From: Eubacterium sp. | GTDB lineage: Bacteria; Bacillota; Clostridia; Lachnospirales; Lachnospiraceae | Direction of reading: 5' to 3' | Assembly (NCBI GenBank): GCA_017430325.1 | Contig: JAFRNE010000037.1 | Location: forward strand, 1-64,000 | Length of the DNA stretch: 64,000 nucleotides | Part shown: positions 1 to 6,229 of the stretch, one piece after another | How positions within the stretch are numbered: the stretch's first letter is position 1 | Layout of the letters: each line of letters begins with the position of its first letter | Notes under the pieces: model-generated | Told to the model about the DNA's origin: nothing | Seen by the model: the letters and a program-made list of their open reading frames with translations, nothing else | Databases searched by the model: none | Program-made: the position numbers and the translations under genes

Positions 1-23
1 CTTGCTTGCTTGCTTGCTTGCTT
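1..23. repeat. Tetranucleotide repeat (CTTG)n
   Basis: Five full CTTG units plus CTT begin the window, so the tract may extend further left. Bases 24-160 that follow show no gene or motif I can name; they lie left of the phage remnants and are AT-rich. Confidence 0.8.
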
Positions 24-160
24 AAGCGTAGCTTTTACCTGCATTACCTGTCAACCCCTTTCTCATCAATATATCATATGAAAATTCGTTTAAATTATAG
101 CAAACAAGCATGTTTTTTACAATAACATGTTATGAAAAGTTATCGGTTCAGAATATGTAT

Positions 161-218
161 AGAATGTATTATCATCATTAAAAAGCCTCTGCACTGTGTG
201 ACGGTCATATAAGGTGTA
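161..218 (-). pseudogene. Remnant of a phage minor head protein gene (second copy)
   Basis: Read on the minus strand this stretch encodes TLYDRHTVQRLFNDD, nearly identical to TLYDRHTVQRLFDDN near the start of the head protein at 2560-4161. It has no start, no stop and no length beyond this block, so it is a scrap of a related gene. It lies outside the left tRNA-derived repeat, which means a second element once sat to the left of the one at 448-4327. The identity of the fragment is read directly; the tandem-element history is inference. Confidence 0.75.
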
Positions 219-253
219 ACATTATTTTAAAGATGTGGGACTCCATTATATAA

Positions 254-400
254 AATCTTAACAAGGTAATATCAACCAAAATGATAGCCAAGCTTCTTGG
301 AGATGATGATAAGATGGTTATTGAAGTATACTCCCATTTGATTGAGGAAAAAGCCTTGAAAACCACGAACTCACGTGATTTCAAGGCTTTGAAAGTCTGA
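254..400 (+). pseudogene. C-terminal fragment of a tyrosine recombinase (integrase)
   Basis: The open frame ends at a TGA at 398-400 and reads ISTKMIAKLLGDDDKMVIE then VYSHLIEEK. The pattern K-LLG-(D)-D and V-Y-S-H-L is that of the last catalytic box of phage-type tyrosine recombinases, with the tyrosine of VYSH as the expected nucleophile. A stop at 251-253 closes the frame upstream, so the catalytic Arg/His boxes are lost and the protein cannot work. The last 17 or so residues are encoded inside the tRNA-derived repeat, a usual arrangement for integrases whose gene abuts attP. It belongs to an element to the left of the left repeat. Confidence 0.8.
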
Positions 401-447
401 GCTTCTGATCGGACTCGAACCGACGACCTATTGATTACGAAGCAATT
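347..447. repeat. Left tRNA-derived attachment-site repeat (att)
   Basis: This 101-bp block matches 4328-4428 at a constant offset of 3981 bp. It holds the tRNA-Thr 3' half from the anticodon arm to the discriminator (bases 400-441 are identical to the intact gene apart from the end) plus the downstream terminator hairpin. The tRNA 5' half is absent, so the gene is not functional here. This is what site-specific integration into a tRNA 3' end leaves: one intact tRNA and one 3' fragment flanking the insert. Confidence 0.85.
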
Positions 448-479
448 ATAGATGACGCATTTACGCCATTTATAAGCAT

Positions 480-521
480 TTTTGATAATATTTTGATAAC
501 ATTTTGATAAATTTTTGATAA
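480..521. repeat. Four tandem TTTTGATAA units, 11-bp period
   Basis: TTTTGATAA starts at 480, 491, 502 and 513, an exact 11-bp spacing, just inside the left att repeat. Related TTGATAACA repeats lie inside the right att repeat at 4222-4281. Regularly spaced short repeats flanking an att core are typical arm-type sites bound by the N-terminal domain of tyrosine integrases. That role is inference; the repeats are directly visible. Confidence 0.7.
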
Positions 522-539
522 AATTATGATTTTAATTTA

Positions 540-845
540 TCAAGTGTCGCATAGTATAGCTGGATAGTATAACCTCGGTAATAATACCTGTAATGTATCC
601 ATTAACTCGTCAATCACTCTTAGAACAGCCACTGTATCCATTCCTCTTATCATCTCTGAGAACTATGAGCCGCTATCATAACTTACTTGTCCGGTAGGCT
701 CGGAGGCGAAGGAGCAACCACCGCTCATGTGATTAAGGATCGTGTAATACGCCGCAAGCTTAATGCAGGTGTTGGCGTTTGGGTTCTTTTCTCCTTGGCA
801 TTCCGCAATAGCCTCGTGTAAGTCCTGCTCCTTAATCATAGGCAT
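540..845 (-). pseudogene. Phage-type small protein interrupted by an in-frame amber codon
   Basis: From ATG 845 the frame reads MPMIKEQDLHEAIAECQG, then NANTCIKLAAYYTIL, and reaches TAG at 663-665 after SYDSGS. The same frame continues without another stop as FSEMIRGMDTVAVL, VIDELMDTLQVLLPRLY to TGA at 540-542. The hydrophobic/acidic heptad pattern continues across the stop, so this looks like one gene of about 100 codons broken by a single GAG-to-TAG change, not two genes. I recognise the family only as a small protein found in Lachnospiraceae prophage structural regions; its function is unknown to me. The start overlaps the truncated scaffold gene upstream (836-904). Confidence 0.65.
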
Positions 846-904
846 GCCGGGATATTTCCATCCTCTCCTGTGTGCTTCTTGATAATTGATCCAAAATCTG
901 CCAT
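836..904 (-). pseudogene. N-terminal fragment of a phage scaffold-like (GP20) gene
   Basis: ATG 904, with AAGGAGAA about 11 nt upstream, starts MADFGSIIKKHTGEDGNIPA and stops after 22 codons. The pattern M-A-(D/E)-F-x-x-I-x-K-(Y/H)-x-x-x-(D/G)-G-x-I-P is the start of the phage minor structural/scaffold GP20 family as I remember it. After NIPA the reading frame runs directly into the start of the next gene, which marks a deletion junction near 847. Family assignment rests on a short stretch and is tentative. Confidence 0.5.
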
Positions 905-967
905 CTTCTCATTCTCCTTCGCAGTTTTACGGGGGTGCTACCCTAAAATAAGCCATGAAGAACAAAA

Positions 968-1020
968 AGAGCCGATAGCTATACATCGAACACTTGATTC
1001 GGTGTATAATTATCGGCTCT
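968..1020. terminator. Long hairpin, possible terminator or structured RNA
   Basis: AGAGCCGATA (968-977) pairs with TATCGGCTCT (1011-1020), and inside it TATACATCGAA pairs with TTCGGTGTATA. The stem is long and has no clean T-run on either side, so termination is only one option. It sits in the gene-free stretch 905-1157 of the element remnant, where I see nothing else apart from a third copy of GGTGCTACC at 934-942. Confidence 0.5.
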
Positions 1021-1144
1021 GGCTCATAGGCTCTGGCTCTGTTCTTCAATTCTCTTTTAAATTAACGCAAATATGTTCGATTGTCAATGCACAACGAATA
1101 AATGTTTTGATTTGATTTTAATTTGCGTTTATGTTGATCTGTGA

Positions 1145-1150
1145 TATAAT
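1145..1150 (+). promoter_or_regulatory. Extended -10 promoter driving the palindrome-flanked ORF
   Basis: TGATATAAT gives a TG-n-TATAAT extended -10, with a weak TTTGCG -35 about 17 bp upstream. A start 7-8 nt downstream places the RNA 5' end at about 1157, exactly at the left inverted-repeat arm. So the transcript would begin with the sequence that pairs with its far end at 1355-1381. Confidence 0.6.
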
Positions 1151-1157
1151 CTGCATG

Positions 1158-1381
1158 GGTGCTACCTAAACGGTAGACGGTTAGTCCTTCACGAAGAAGG
1201 GCACATCGTTCGCCCTTCGGAAAGGAGGGCGTATGAGTGATATAGTCAAGGTTATTTATTACATAACAAAACTGCTTATTGATCTCGTATCTGAACATAA
1301 GAAAAACCGCCCACGGTCCAAGTAGAGCGGTTTTATCTTTTAAAACTATCAACTAAGGACTAACCGTCTATCGGTAGCACC
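1158..1381 (+). repeat. Inverted-repeat-flanked cassette around a 30-codon ORF
   Basis: The left arm 1158-1189 (GGTGCTACC then GTAGACGGTTAGTCCTT) is complementary to the right arm 1355-1381 (AAGGACTAACCGTCTAT then GGTAGCACC), apart from a few unpaired bases in the left arm. Inside are a GAAGGGC/GCCCTTC hairpin at about 1194-1218 just before the ribosome site, the ORF at 1233-1325, and an AAAACCGC/GCGGTTTT hairpin at about 1303-1334 followed by ATCTTTT that could terminate. The folded transcript would have its two ends paired, as in many type I toxin mRNAs. A terminal-inverted-repeat mini-element is the alternative reading. Confidence 0.7.
1233..1325 (+). CDS. 30-residue hydrophobic peptide, type I toxin-like
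   Basis: ATG 1233 is preceded by AAAGGAGGG with 4-5 nt spacing, one of the best ribosome sites in the region. The peptide runs MSDIVKVIYYITKLL, then IDLVSEHKKNRPRSK: about 18 hydrophobic or amphipathic residues and a basic tail. It is the only plus-strand gene in a minus-strand phage remnant. Size, strong ribosome site, membrane-prone helix and a transcript whose ends pair resemble type I toxins, but I do not recognise the family and see no obvious antisense RNA promoter. Function is therefore unknown. Its stop lies in the stem of the possible terminator at about 1303-1334. Confidence 0.55.
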   Translation: MSDIVKVIYYITKLLIDLVSEHKKNRPRSK

Positions 1382-1439
1382 TTCTTTGTATCTTCAATAT
1401 ACACCTGACTGCATATTGCTGTCAAATCATTGTATGCAA

Positions 1440-1781
1440 TCAATCATCTATTGCTTCTTTAACGCAAGCTTTAAGTATTCGCTCATATTCATCCATGTGC
1501 TCCGTAGCTGCAGGCTTAAGATATGGCTGCGCTTTGGTGCGCTGTGTACCAAGTTCAACATAGGCTGCATACTCGACATTTGTACCGATGTATTCTGCTT
1601 TCTCGGACATCCTCGTATCATGTGTAATGCTGTTACGGAGTAAGCCTGTATCAACCGGGCATTTTCTTTTGGCATAGCCTTCTGCCTTAAGTCCTATCAT
1701 TTCAAGACCTTTCTCGATACCTTTTTCGATGGCGGCTTTGACTTCCGGGGAATGATCGTTTATACGGATGTTATTTGCCAT
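1440..1781 (-). CDS. HK97 gp10-like phage tail-component/head-tail joining protein
   Basis: The 113-residue product matches the HK97 gp10 family: an N-terminal helix with AIEKGIEKGLEMIGLKAEG, then KRKCPVDTGLLRNSITH and ELGTQRTKAQPYLKPA, the conserved P-x-D-T-G-x-L-R-x-S and Y-(L)-x-P-A blocks. Members are structural proteins between head and tail of siphophages. The start at 1781 has GGAGGAAGTT upstream. It follows the YjcQ-like gene by 9 nt. It is apparently intact, but its portal, capsid, connector and tail partners are missing, so it is a relic. A second copy of its first 14 codons lies at 2293-2361. Confidence 0.85.
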   Translation of the reverse strand: MANNIRINDHSPEVKAAIEKGIEKGLEMIGLKAEGYAKRKCPVDTGLLRNSITHDTRMSEKAEYIGTNVEYAAYVELGTQRTKAQPYLKPAATEHMDEYERILKACVKEAIDD

Positions 1782-1790
1782 AACTTCCTC

Positions 1791-2144
1791 CTAAAAGAAA
1801 AATGAACTCAGCTTATTAGTTGCTACCCCAAGAAGAGTATGTCTAATTGCTTCCATAGCTTTTTTTAGAGGTTTATTCTCTTCAATAAATGTCATACCTT
1901 TTATTGTGATCCTTGGAGCTGAACGATTCCATACAACATATGGATACTGCTGATTGTCTATATCGTCAATGACAAAGAACCCCTCAACATATCCATCCTT
2001 TTGCAGTTTTGCAACTATGGAATCTCTGGTTGTTTCGTCTGTTTTCAGGACTTCAAGATCAAAATATGATATATTCATCTGCCTATCATGTTCACATTGT
2101 CTCACAGCTGCAAGAATGTTAGCCATGACTTTGAAATCATTCAT
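1791..2144 (-). CDS. YjcQ-family winged-helix protein (prophage)
   Basis: The 117-residue product has the YjcQ-type layout: N-terminal helix FKVMANILAAVRQCE, a DGYVEGFFV strand, and ITIKGMTFIEENKPLKKAM, close to the I-T-x-K-G-x-x-(Y/F)-L-E-E-N signature. YjcQ proteins are small winged-helix proteins found in Firmicutes chromosomes and prophages; no biochemical role is established that I know of. Here it sits between the 33-codon gene and gp10 within the structural-gene remnant. The C-terminus ends in SSFFF, which may be the natural end. Confidence 0.75.
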   Translation of the reverse strand: MNDFKVMANILAAVRQCEHDRQMNISYFDLEVLKTDETTRDSIVAKLQKDGYVEGFFVIDDIDNQQYPYVVWNRSAPRITIKGMTFIEENKPLKKAMEAIRHTLLGVATNKLSSFFF

Positions 2145-2189
2145 ATTGCTCTCCTTTCGGATTGTTAGCTGATATTATATTGTACTTTA

Positions 2190-2291
2190 TCATTCATCAT
2201 TCTCAGATTCTTGTTTATCTTGAGGTGGATATGCAGGTGTCTCCACTTCGCTATCATCTAAAATCCATCCTCCGTCTTTTGTCATCGGCAT
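2190..2291 (-). CDS. 33-residue phage small protein, unknown function
   Basis: ATG 2291 follows TTCAGGAGGTGAATAAT, a very strong ribosome site with 7-nt spacing, so translation is credible despite the size. The product (MPMTKDGGWILDDSEVE, then an acidic, Pro/Gln-rich tail) has no domain I recognise. Small acidic proteins of this kind often follow minor head genes in Firmicutes phages. It overlaps nothing and starts 1 nt after the gp10 fragment stop, suggesting translational coupling. Confidence 0.6.
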   Translation of the reverse strand: MPMTKDGGWILDDSEVETPAYPPQDKQESENDE

Positions 2292-2292
2292 A

Positions 2293-2361
2293 TTATTCAC
2301 CTCCTGAATTCGCTATAATAACTTCCGGGGAGTGATCGTTTATTTTGATGTTATTTGCCAT
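2293..2361 (-). pseudogene. Truncated duplicate of the gp10-like gene start
   Basis: ATG 2361 reads MANNIKINDHSPEV, matching MANNIRINDHSPEV of the gene at 1440-1781 at 13 of 14 residues, then diverges to IIANSGGE and stops. The end of the match is a clear recombination junction. It shares base 2361 with the stop of the upstream gene. Confidence 0.75.
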
Positions 2362-2552
2362 TATAACAGCCCATCCTCTCTTAATTCCTCATTAAATCCC
2401 ATTTTTTTTAATGAGTTTATTAAAAACACATTAAGATCGCCTTTATTATACTTCTGTTGATAAAAAAAATCTGTCAATTCACTTTTGGCATTCTCGTATC
2501 TTAGTCTATCTTGCCTTTTTTCTTCGTCCTTATTATGTGGATATCCGAACAT
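2361..2552 (-). CDS. 63-residue hypothetical phage protein
   Basis: A charged, probably helical protein (MFGYPHNKDEEKRQDRLRY and on) starting 7 nt downstream of the head-protein stop codon, with GGTAAGTGTA as a weak ribosome site. Its C-terminal part, LINSLKKMGFNEELREDG, has no motif I recognise. Tight spacing suggests it belongs to the same transcript as the head protein. Function unknown. Confidence 0.55.
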   Translation of the reverse strand: MFGYPHNKDEEKRQDRLRYENAKSELTDFFYQQKYNKGDLNVFLINSLKKMGFNEELREDGLL

Positions 2553-2559
2553 TATACAC

Positions 2560-4161
2560 TTACCTCCCTAACGCCTTGTTAATTATATTGCCAAATATAG
2601 TAGCAGCCTGTCTTGGGTTTTCACTCATTAGATATTCTGCGAAGCACTCAGCAAAAAATTCATTATCGTTTTTTGTAGCATACCCACTTATATGATCTTC
2701 TATAAACATATTCTCTTCTTTTTTAAGTATATCATTTATTTGTCTATGTGTGTAGCCTTTGTTCTTTAATTCTTCTCTACGTTTTATTTTGTAATCTAAT
2801 CCGTAGCCCATATCGTCTAACACTTGTTTTTTAACATCAGCAGAACTCCATATAATTCCATATTGATTGTATAATGCATTGCACATATTTTTCTTGGTCA
2901 TATATCCATCTAAGGCGTGTCCTAATTCATGAACTACAACAGCGTTATAATCAGTTCCTTCCGGATGATGTTTCTTTGATACATCAAATTCATACAACTT
3001 CTTAAATTCTTCCAAGTTTGCGTAATTGCCATGCACCCATACTTGACCTGTCAGCAAATGACTTTTTGCGTATCCATCGTTATACACTTTGTTAAATTCT
3101 ATCCCGGCCAATTCGCCTCGTAATTCAGGGTATTTATCAATAACCTTAACGTACGATTTATAAATCGAATCAGCCGACTCGTACGGCAACCCTGTTAATT
3201 TAACCTTTTCTATAGGAATACCTGCGTAATTTGACAAGTTCTTTTCAATATGTCTAACCGCTTTAGCTTCTGCTCCAGATAGGTTCGCTTTCATATCCTT
3301 TACAATTTGGCTAAAGCTTTCAACTTGATTGTATTTTTTATTATAGATTTCCTCGAGTTGTTTAGCCATAATCGGATCATCAATATGATCCATATATCTA
3401 TCAAGCAAATCTTCTCTTTCTTGAATTAGTTTATCAAGTTGTCTCTCCTTTTCCTCAACTTCTGCTCTTTGTTTATTATATTCATTAATATAATCATTTT
3501 TGTTTCTTTCGGCTATTTCATCCTGCTTGGTTATCGGATCAGATGTAGATTCCTTCTCTGCTTTCCACTCTTCATAGGACATATCACCGAGCTTGTTGGT
3601 GTTCCGCAGTGACAGGTCGGACAGATCATTCTCGAAGCCTTCTATATCGGCAATAAGCGTGCATCGGCAGTTGTATATGTTCGCACCATCTGCCGATGGG
3701 TCTCCCGGATACATGATCTTTCCAAAGTCATTCTCAAACGGCTTATCATTATCCACAGATACTCCGTCAAGTTCTCTGTGCCAATGCCTGGTTCTGCTGT
3801 CCAGAGCTGCAAGCCACTGTTTCTTGACCTTGATTCCCATCTTCTTGGCTCTGTCATAGCTGTCTACACGTCCGGCATTCTGCACACCGGTTGCCATTGT
3901 CCTGACATTCCTTATAGCTGCCTTGCGGTTCTGTTCTCCTACGCTGTTAGCAAGCCTTGTAGCCATCTTCCCTATGCTTTCACCCTGCAATATCCCTTGG
4001 AGCATACATGACTGCACGTTCTTCTTATTCCATGCCGTATCAAGTCCTCTATTGATTCTGTCGGTGATCTTGCGTCCGGGACCGTGATAGAAGGTGTTGT
4101 TATCATCAAAAAGTCTCTGTACTGTGTGGCGGTCATAAAGGGTGTAGGATGTATCAACCAA
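2560..4161 (-). pseudogene. Phage minor head protein with C-terminal HELGH metalloprotease domain, N-terminally truncated
   Basis: Residues about 35-175 are the SPP1 gp7/Mu F head-morphogenesis domain: LQGILQGESIGKMATRL, RNVRTMATG, KKQWLAALDSRTRHWHREL, MYPGDPSADG and YNCRCTL. A charged coiled coil follows (about 200-285). The C-terminal 240 residues carry VVVHELGHALDGY, a zincin HExxH box, and NEFFAECFAEYLM, which supplies a plausible third zinc-ligand Glu. The only initiator is TTG 4161; the homologous frame extends upstream (VEHGALVDTSY) with no start before a stop at 4210, and about 100-150 N-terminal residues usual for the family are missing. The protease part may modify host or virion protein; that is inference. 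Confidence 0.75.
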
Positions 4162-4221
4162 TGCACCATGCTCAACTTGATACGTGCCATAGTTATGATT
4201 TAAGGCATTTCAGCTCTTAAT

Positions 4222-4315
4222 TTGATAACAAAATGATAACATTATGGTCAAAATGGAGCCTTGATAACATGATGATAACATCTATTTTGGCAATATTTGG
4301 CAGTATTTGGCAATA
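4222..4315. repeat. Right-end arm-type repeats
   Basis: Two 21-bp units starting TTGATAACA and ending TGATAACAT lie at 4222-4242 and 4261-4281 (19 of 21 identical), followed by three tandem 10-bp units TTTGGCAATA/TTTGGCAGTA/TTTGGCAATA at 4286-4315. They sit just inside the right att repeat, mirroring the TTTTGATAA repeats inside the left one. Best read as integrase/excisionase arm sites of a dead element. No gene is visible between the head remnant and the tRNA. Confidence 0.65.
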
Positions 4316-4320
4316 CTCAT

Positions 4321-4371
4321 AAAACAAGAAAAAGCCTTGAAACCTACGGATTTACGTGATTTCAAGGCTTT
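4321..4371 (-). terminator. Terminator downstream of tRNA-Thr
   Basis: On the minus strand AAAGCCTTGAAA (4371-4360) pairs with TTTCAAGGCTTT (4342-4331), followed by TTCTTGTTTT. The same hairpin is copied in the left att repeat, where it also encodes the integrase tail on the other strand. Confidence 0.8.
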
Positions 4372-4428
4372 TAAAGTCTGAGCTTCTGATCGGACTCGAA
4401 CCGACGACCTATTGATTACGAATCAATT
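4328..4428. repeat. Right tRNA-derived attachment-site repeat (att)
   Basis: Partner of 347-447. It contains the tRNA terminator and the tRNA 3' half, but here the tRNA continues intact to 4453. Differences from the left copy are mostly in the terminator loop, so the tRNA part is under selection or the event is not very old. In this copy the plus-strand frame across the repeat still reads EKALKPTDLRDFKAFKV and stops at the same TGA. Confidence 0.85.
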
Positions 4429-4453
4429 GCTCTACCAACTGAGCCACAGAAGC
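4381..4453 (-). tRNA. tRNA-Thr (anticodon CGU)
   Basis: On the minus strand: acceptor GCTTCTG/CAGAAGC with discriminator T, D-arm GCTC-AGTTGGTAGA-GC, anticodon stem ATTGA/TCAAT with loop TTCGTAA (anticodon CGT, reads ACG), T-arm GTCGG-TTCGAGT-CCGAT. Length 73 nt; CCA is not encoded. It lies 22 nt downstream of purA on the same strand and is the integration target of the elements at its 3' side. Confidence 0.95.
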
Positions 4454-4463
4454 TTGTATTTAA

Positions 4464-4493
4464 AGACAATCAGGATTATTTTCCTGACTGTCT
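4464..4493 (-). terminator. Hairpin overlapping the purA stop codon
   Basis: AGACAGTCAGGA (4493-4482) pairs with TCCTGATTGTCT (4475-4464), then TTTAAAT. The stem contains the last purA codons and its stop. The T-tract is short, so it may terminate only partly and let some transcripts reach the tRNA. Confidence 0.5.
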
Positions 4494-5765
4494 GTAAATA
4501 ATATCGTGTCTGCTTGGACCGTTAGAGATCATAGTGATCGGGAAGCCGATCTGCTCCTCGATAAACTCGATGTATTTACGGCAGTTCTCAGGAAGGTCTT
4601 CGTACTTCTTGATACCTCTTATCTCCTGCTTCCAGCCCGGAAGAACGGTATATACCGGCTTTGCCTTCTTCAGGTTAACAGTTGCAGGGAAATCGGTTGT
4701 AACCTTTCCGTCTATCTCATAACCTGTACATACAGGAATCTCATCAAGATATCCAAGTACATCAAGAACTGTAAATGCAACATCTGTTGCGCCCTGGATA
4801 CGGCAGCCGTATTTTGAAGCAACACAGTCGAACCAGCCCATTCTACGTGGACGACCTGTTGTTGCACCGTACTCACCGCCATCACCACCGCGGCGTCTGA
4901 GCTCATCTGCTTCGTCTCCAAAGATCTCGCTGACAAACTCGCCTGCACCAACTGCGCTTGAGTATGCCTTACATACTACAACGATCTTCTTAATCTCATA
5001 TGGAGGAATACCTGCACCGATCGCACCGTATGCAGCAAGTGTTGATGAAGAAGTAACCATAGGATAAATACCATGATCAGGATCCTTCATTGAACCAAGC
5101 TGACCCTCGAGAAGGATATCCTTTCCTTCCTTGATAGCTTCGTAAAGGAATGCAGAAGTGTCGCAAACATATGGCTCAACCATCTTCTTGTATTCCATAA
5201 GAGTTGCATAGATCTCATCTACTGTAAGAAGAGGCTGATGATAGAGATGCTCAAGAAGTACATTCTTCTGAGCGATGACTCTCTCAATCTTGTCCTTGAG
5301 AGAAGCCTCATCATCGAAAAGCTCACTTACCTGGAAACCGATCTTCGCGTATTTATCTGAATAGAAAGGTGCTATACCAGACTTGGTAGAACCGAAAGAC
5401 TTACCTGCAAGTCTTGCTTCCTCATATGTATCGAAAAGAACATGATATGGCATAACCATCTGAGCTCTGTCTGAAACAAGAAGCTTAGGTGCCGGAACAC
5501 CCTTAGAGACCACATCATTATATTCCTTAAAGAGCTTAGGGATATCAAGTGCAACACCATTTCCGATGATACTCACTGTATGATCATAAAATACACCTGA
5601 TGGAAGTGTGTGAAGTGCAAACTTTCCATAGTCATTTACTATGGTATGTCCTGCATTTGCTCCTCCCTGGAATCTTATGATGATATCAGAAGTTTCGGCA
5701 AGCATATCTGTGATCTTGCCCTTACCTTCATCTCCCCAATTGGCTCCGACTATCGCTGTTACCAT
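4476..5765 (-). CDS. purA: Adenylosuccinate synthetase
   Basis: Catalyses GTP-dependent joining of IMP and aspartate to adenylosuccinate, the first committed step to AMP, in the cytoplasm. The P-loop GDEGKGK is at residues 11-17, the IMP-binding GGANAGHT at about 34-41, and GATTGRPRRMGW near residue 307. The 429-residue length is normal. I start at ATG 5765, before VTAIVGANWGDEGKGK, with AGGTGG upstream; the longer open frame to 5879 overlaps the promoter and has no family support. Two good promoters lie upstream (5812-5840 and 5887-5915). The partner enzyme purB is nearby at 9213 but in a separate unit. Confidence 0.97.
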   Translation of the reverse strand: MVTAIVGANWGDEGKGKITDMLAETSDIIIRFQGGANAGHTIVNDYGKFALHTLPSGVFYDHTVSIIGNGVALDIPKLFKEYNDVVSKGVPAPKLLVSDRAQMVMPYHVLFDTYEEARLAGKSFGSTKSGIAPFYSDKYAKIGFQVSELFDDEASLKDKIERVIAQKNVLLEHLYHQPLLTVDEIYATLMEYKKMVEPYVCDTSAFLYEAIKEGKDILLEGQLGSMKDPDHGIYPMVTSSSTLAAYGAIGAGIPPYEIKKIVVVCKAYSSAVGAGEFVSEIFGDEADELRRRGGDGGEYGATTGRPRRMGWFDCVASKYGCRIQGATDVAFTVLDVLGYLDEIPVCTGYEIDGKVTTDFPATVNLKKAKPVYTVLPGWKQEIRGIKKYEDLPENCRKYIEFIEEQIGFPITMISNGPSRHDIIYRQSGK

Positions 5766-5811
5766 TATATAATAACCACCTTTCCTGATTATAACTCCCA
5801 AATATTGCCGT

Positions 5812-5840
5812 ATTTTATTTACGGATCCCCTTGCTGTCAA
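5812..5840 (-). promoter_or_regulatory. purA proximal promoter
   Basis: TTGACA (5840-5835), 17-bp spacer, TAAAAT (5817-5812). A near-consensus vegetative promoter about 45 nt upstream of the purA start codon. Confidence 0.7.
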
Positions 5841-5886
5841 AACACAAAAGTCGTATCCACAAATCCCTCTTCTTGGCACAAAGTGT

Positions 5887-5915
5887 AGTATATCCTAATA
5901 TTCTGTAAATGTAAA
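5887..5915 (-). promoter_or_regulatory. purA distal promoter
   Basis: TTTACA (5915-5910), 17-bp spacer, TATACT (5892-5887). Start would give a leader of about 115 nt. No riboswitch fold is apparent in that leader. Confidence 0.6.
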
Positions 5916-5973
5916 CATATATTTTTCTATCATTTTGCAGGGAAAATACACTACTTATAGTACTCTGAGGGTA

Positions 5974-6219
5974 CTAATAAGTCCTCTTGAAAGATGCTAT
6001 ATCTTCCTCGATCGAGCTTATGGCATCACAATACTCAAAAAACTTATCATCATTCAATACGCCTGCTTTACGTTTATCAGCCAGTATTCCCTTCAGTCTT
6101 TTGAGAACAACTACTGCACTGTCCTTGTAATTGTTGCTGAGATCGACCTTGATGCTCTCGATAAGTCCTTCGACCTCACTATCACCGGCCGCTTTCTTTT
6201 TTCTACCAAATAAACCCAT
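5974..6219 (-). CDS. 81-residue hypothetical protein paired with XRE regulator
   Basis: MGLFGRKKKAAGDSEVE begins a small basic-then-acidic helical protein with no domain I recognise. AGGAGGCTACCT gives a strong ribosome site. It starts 10 nt after the XRE regulator stop, so the two are co-transcribed; a partner or effector of that regulator is possible but is only inference from context. Confidence 0.6.
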   Translation of the reverse strand: MGLFGRKKKAAGDSEVEGLIESIKVDLSNNYKDSAVVVLKRLKGILADKRKAGVLNDDKFFEYCDAISSIEEDIASFKRTY

Positions 6220-6229
6220 AGGTAGCCTC

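Noticed and set aside
1062..1352. 96-codon minus-strand frame across the palindrome-flanked cassette
   Set aside because: It runs antisense through the hairpins and the better-supported 30-codon ORF and lacks a ribosome site.
1..4453. Active prophage
   Set aside because: No intact integrase, terminase, portal, capsid, tail or lysis gene is present; several genes are truncated or interrupted.
5766..5879. Longer start for purA
   Set aside because: The extra codons cover a near-consensus promoter and do not resemble PurA N-termini.
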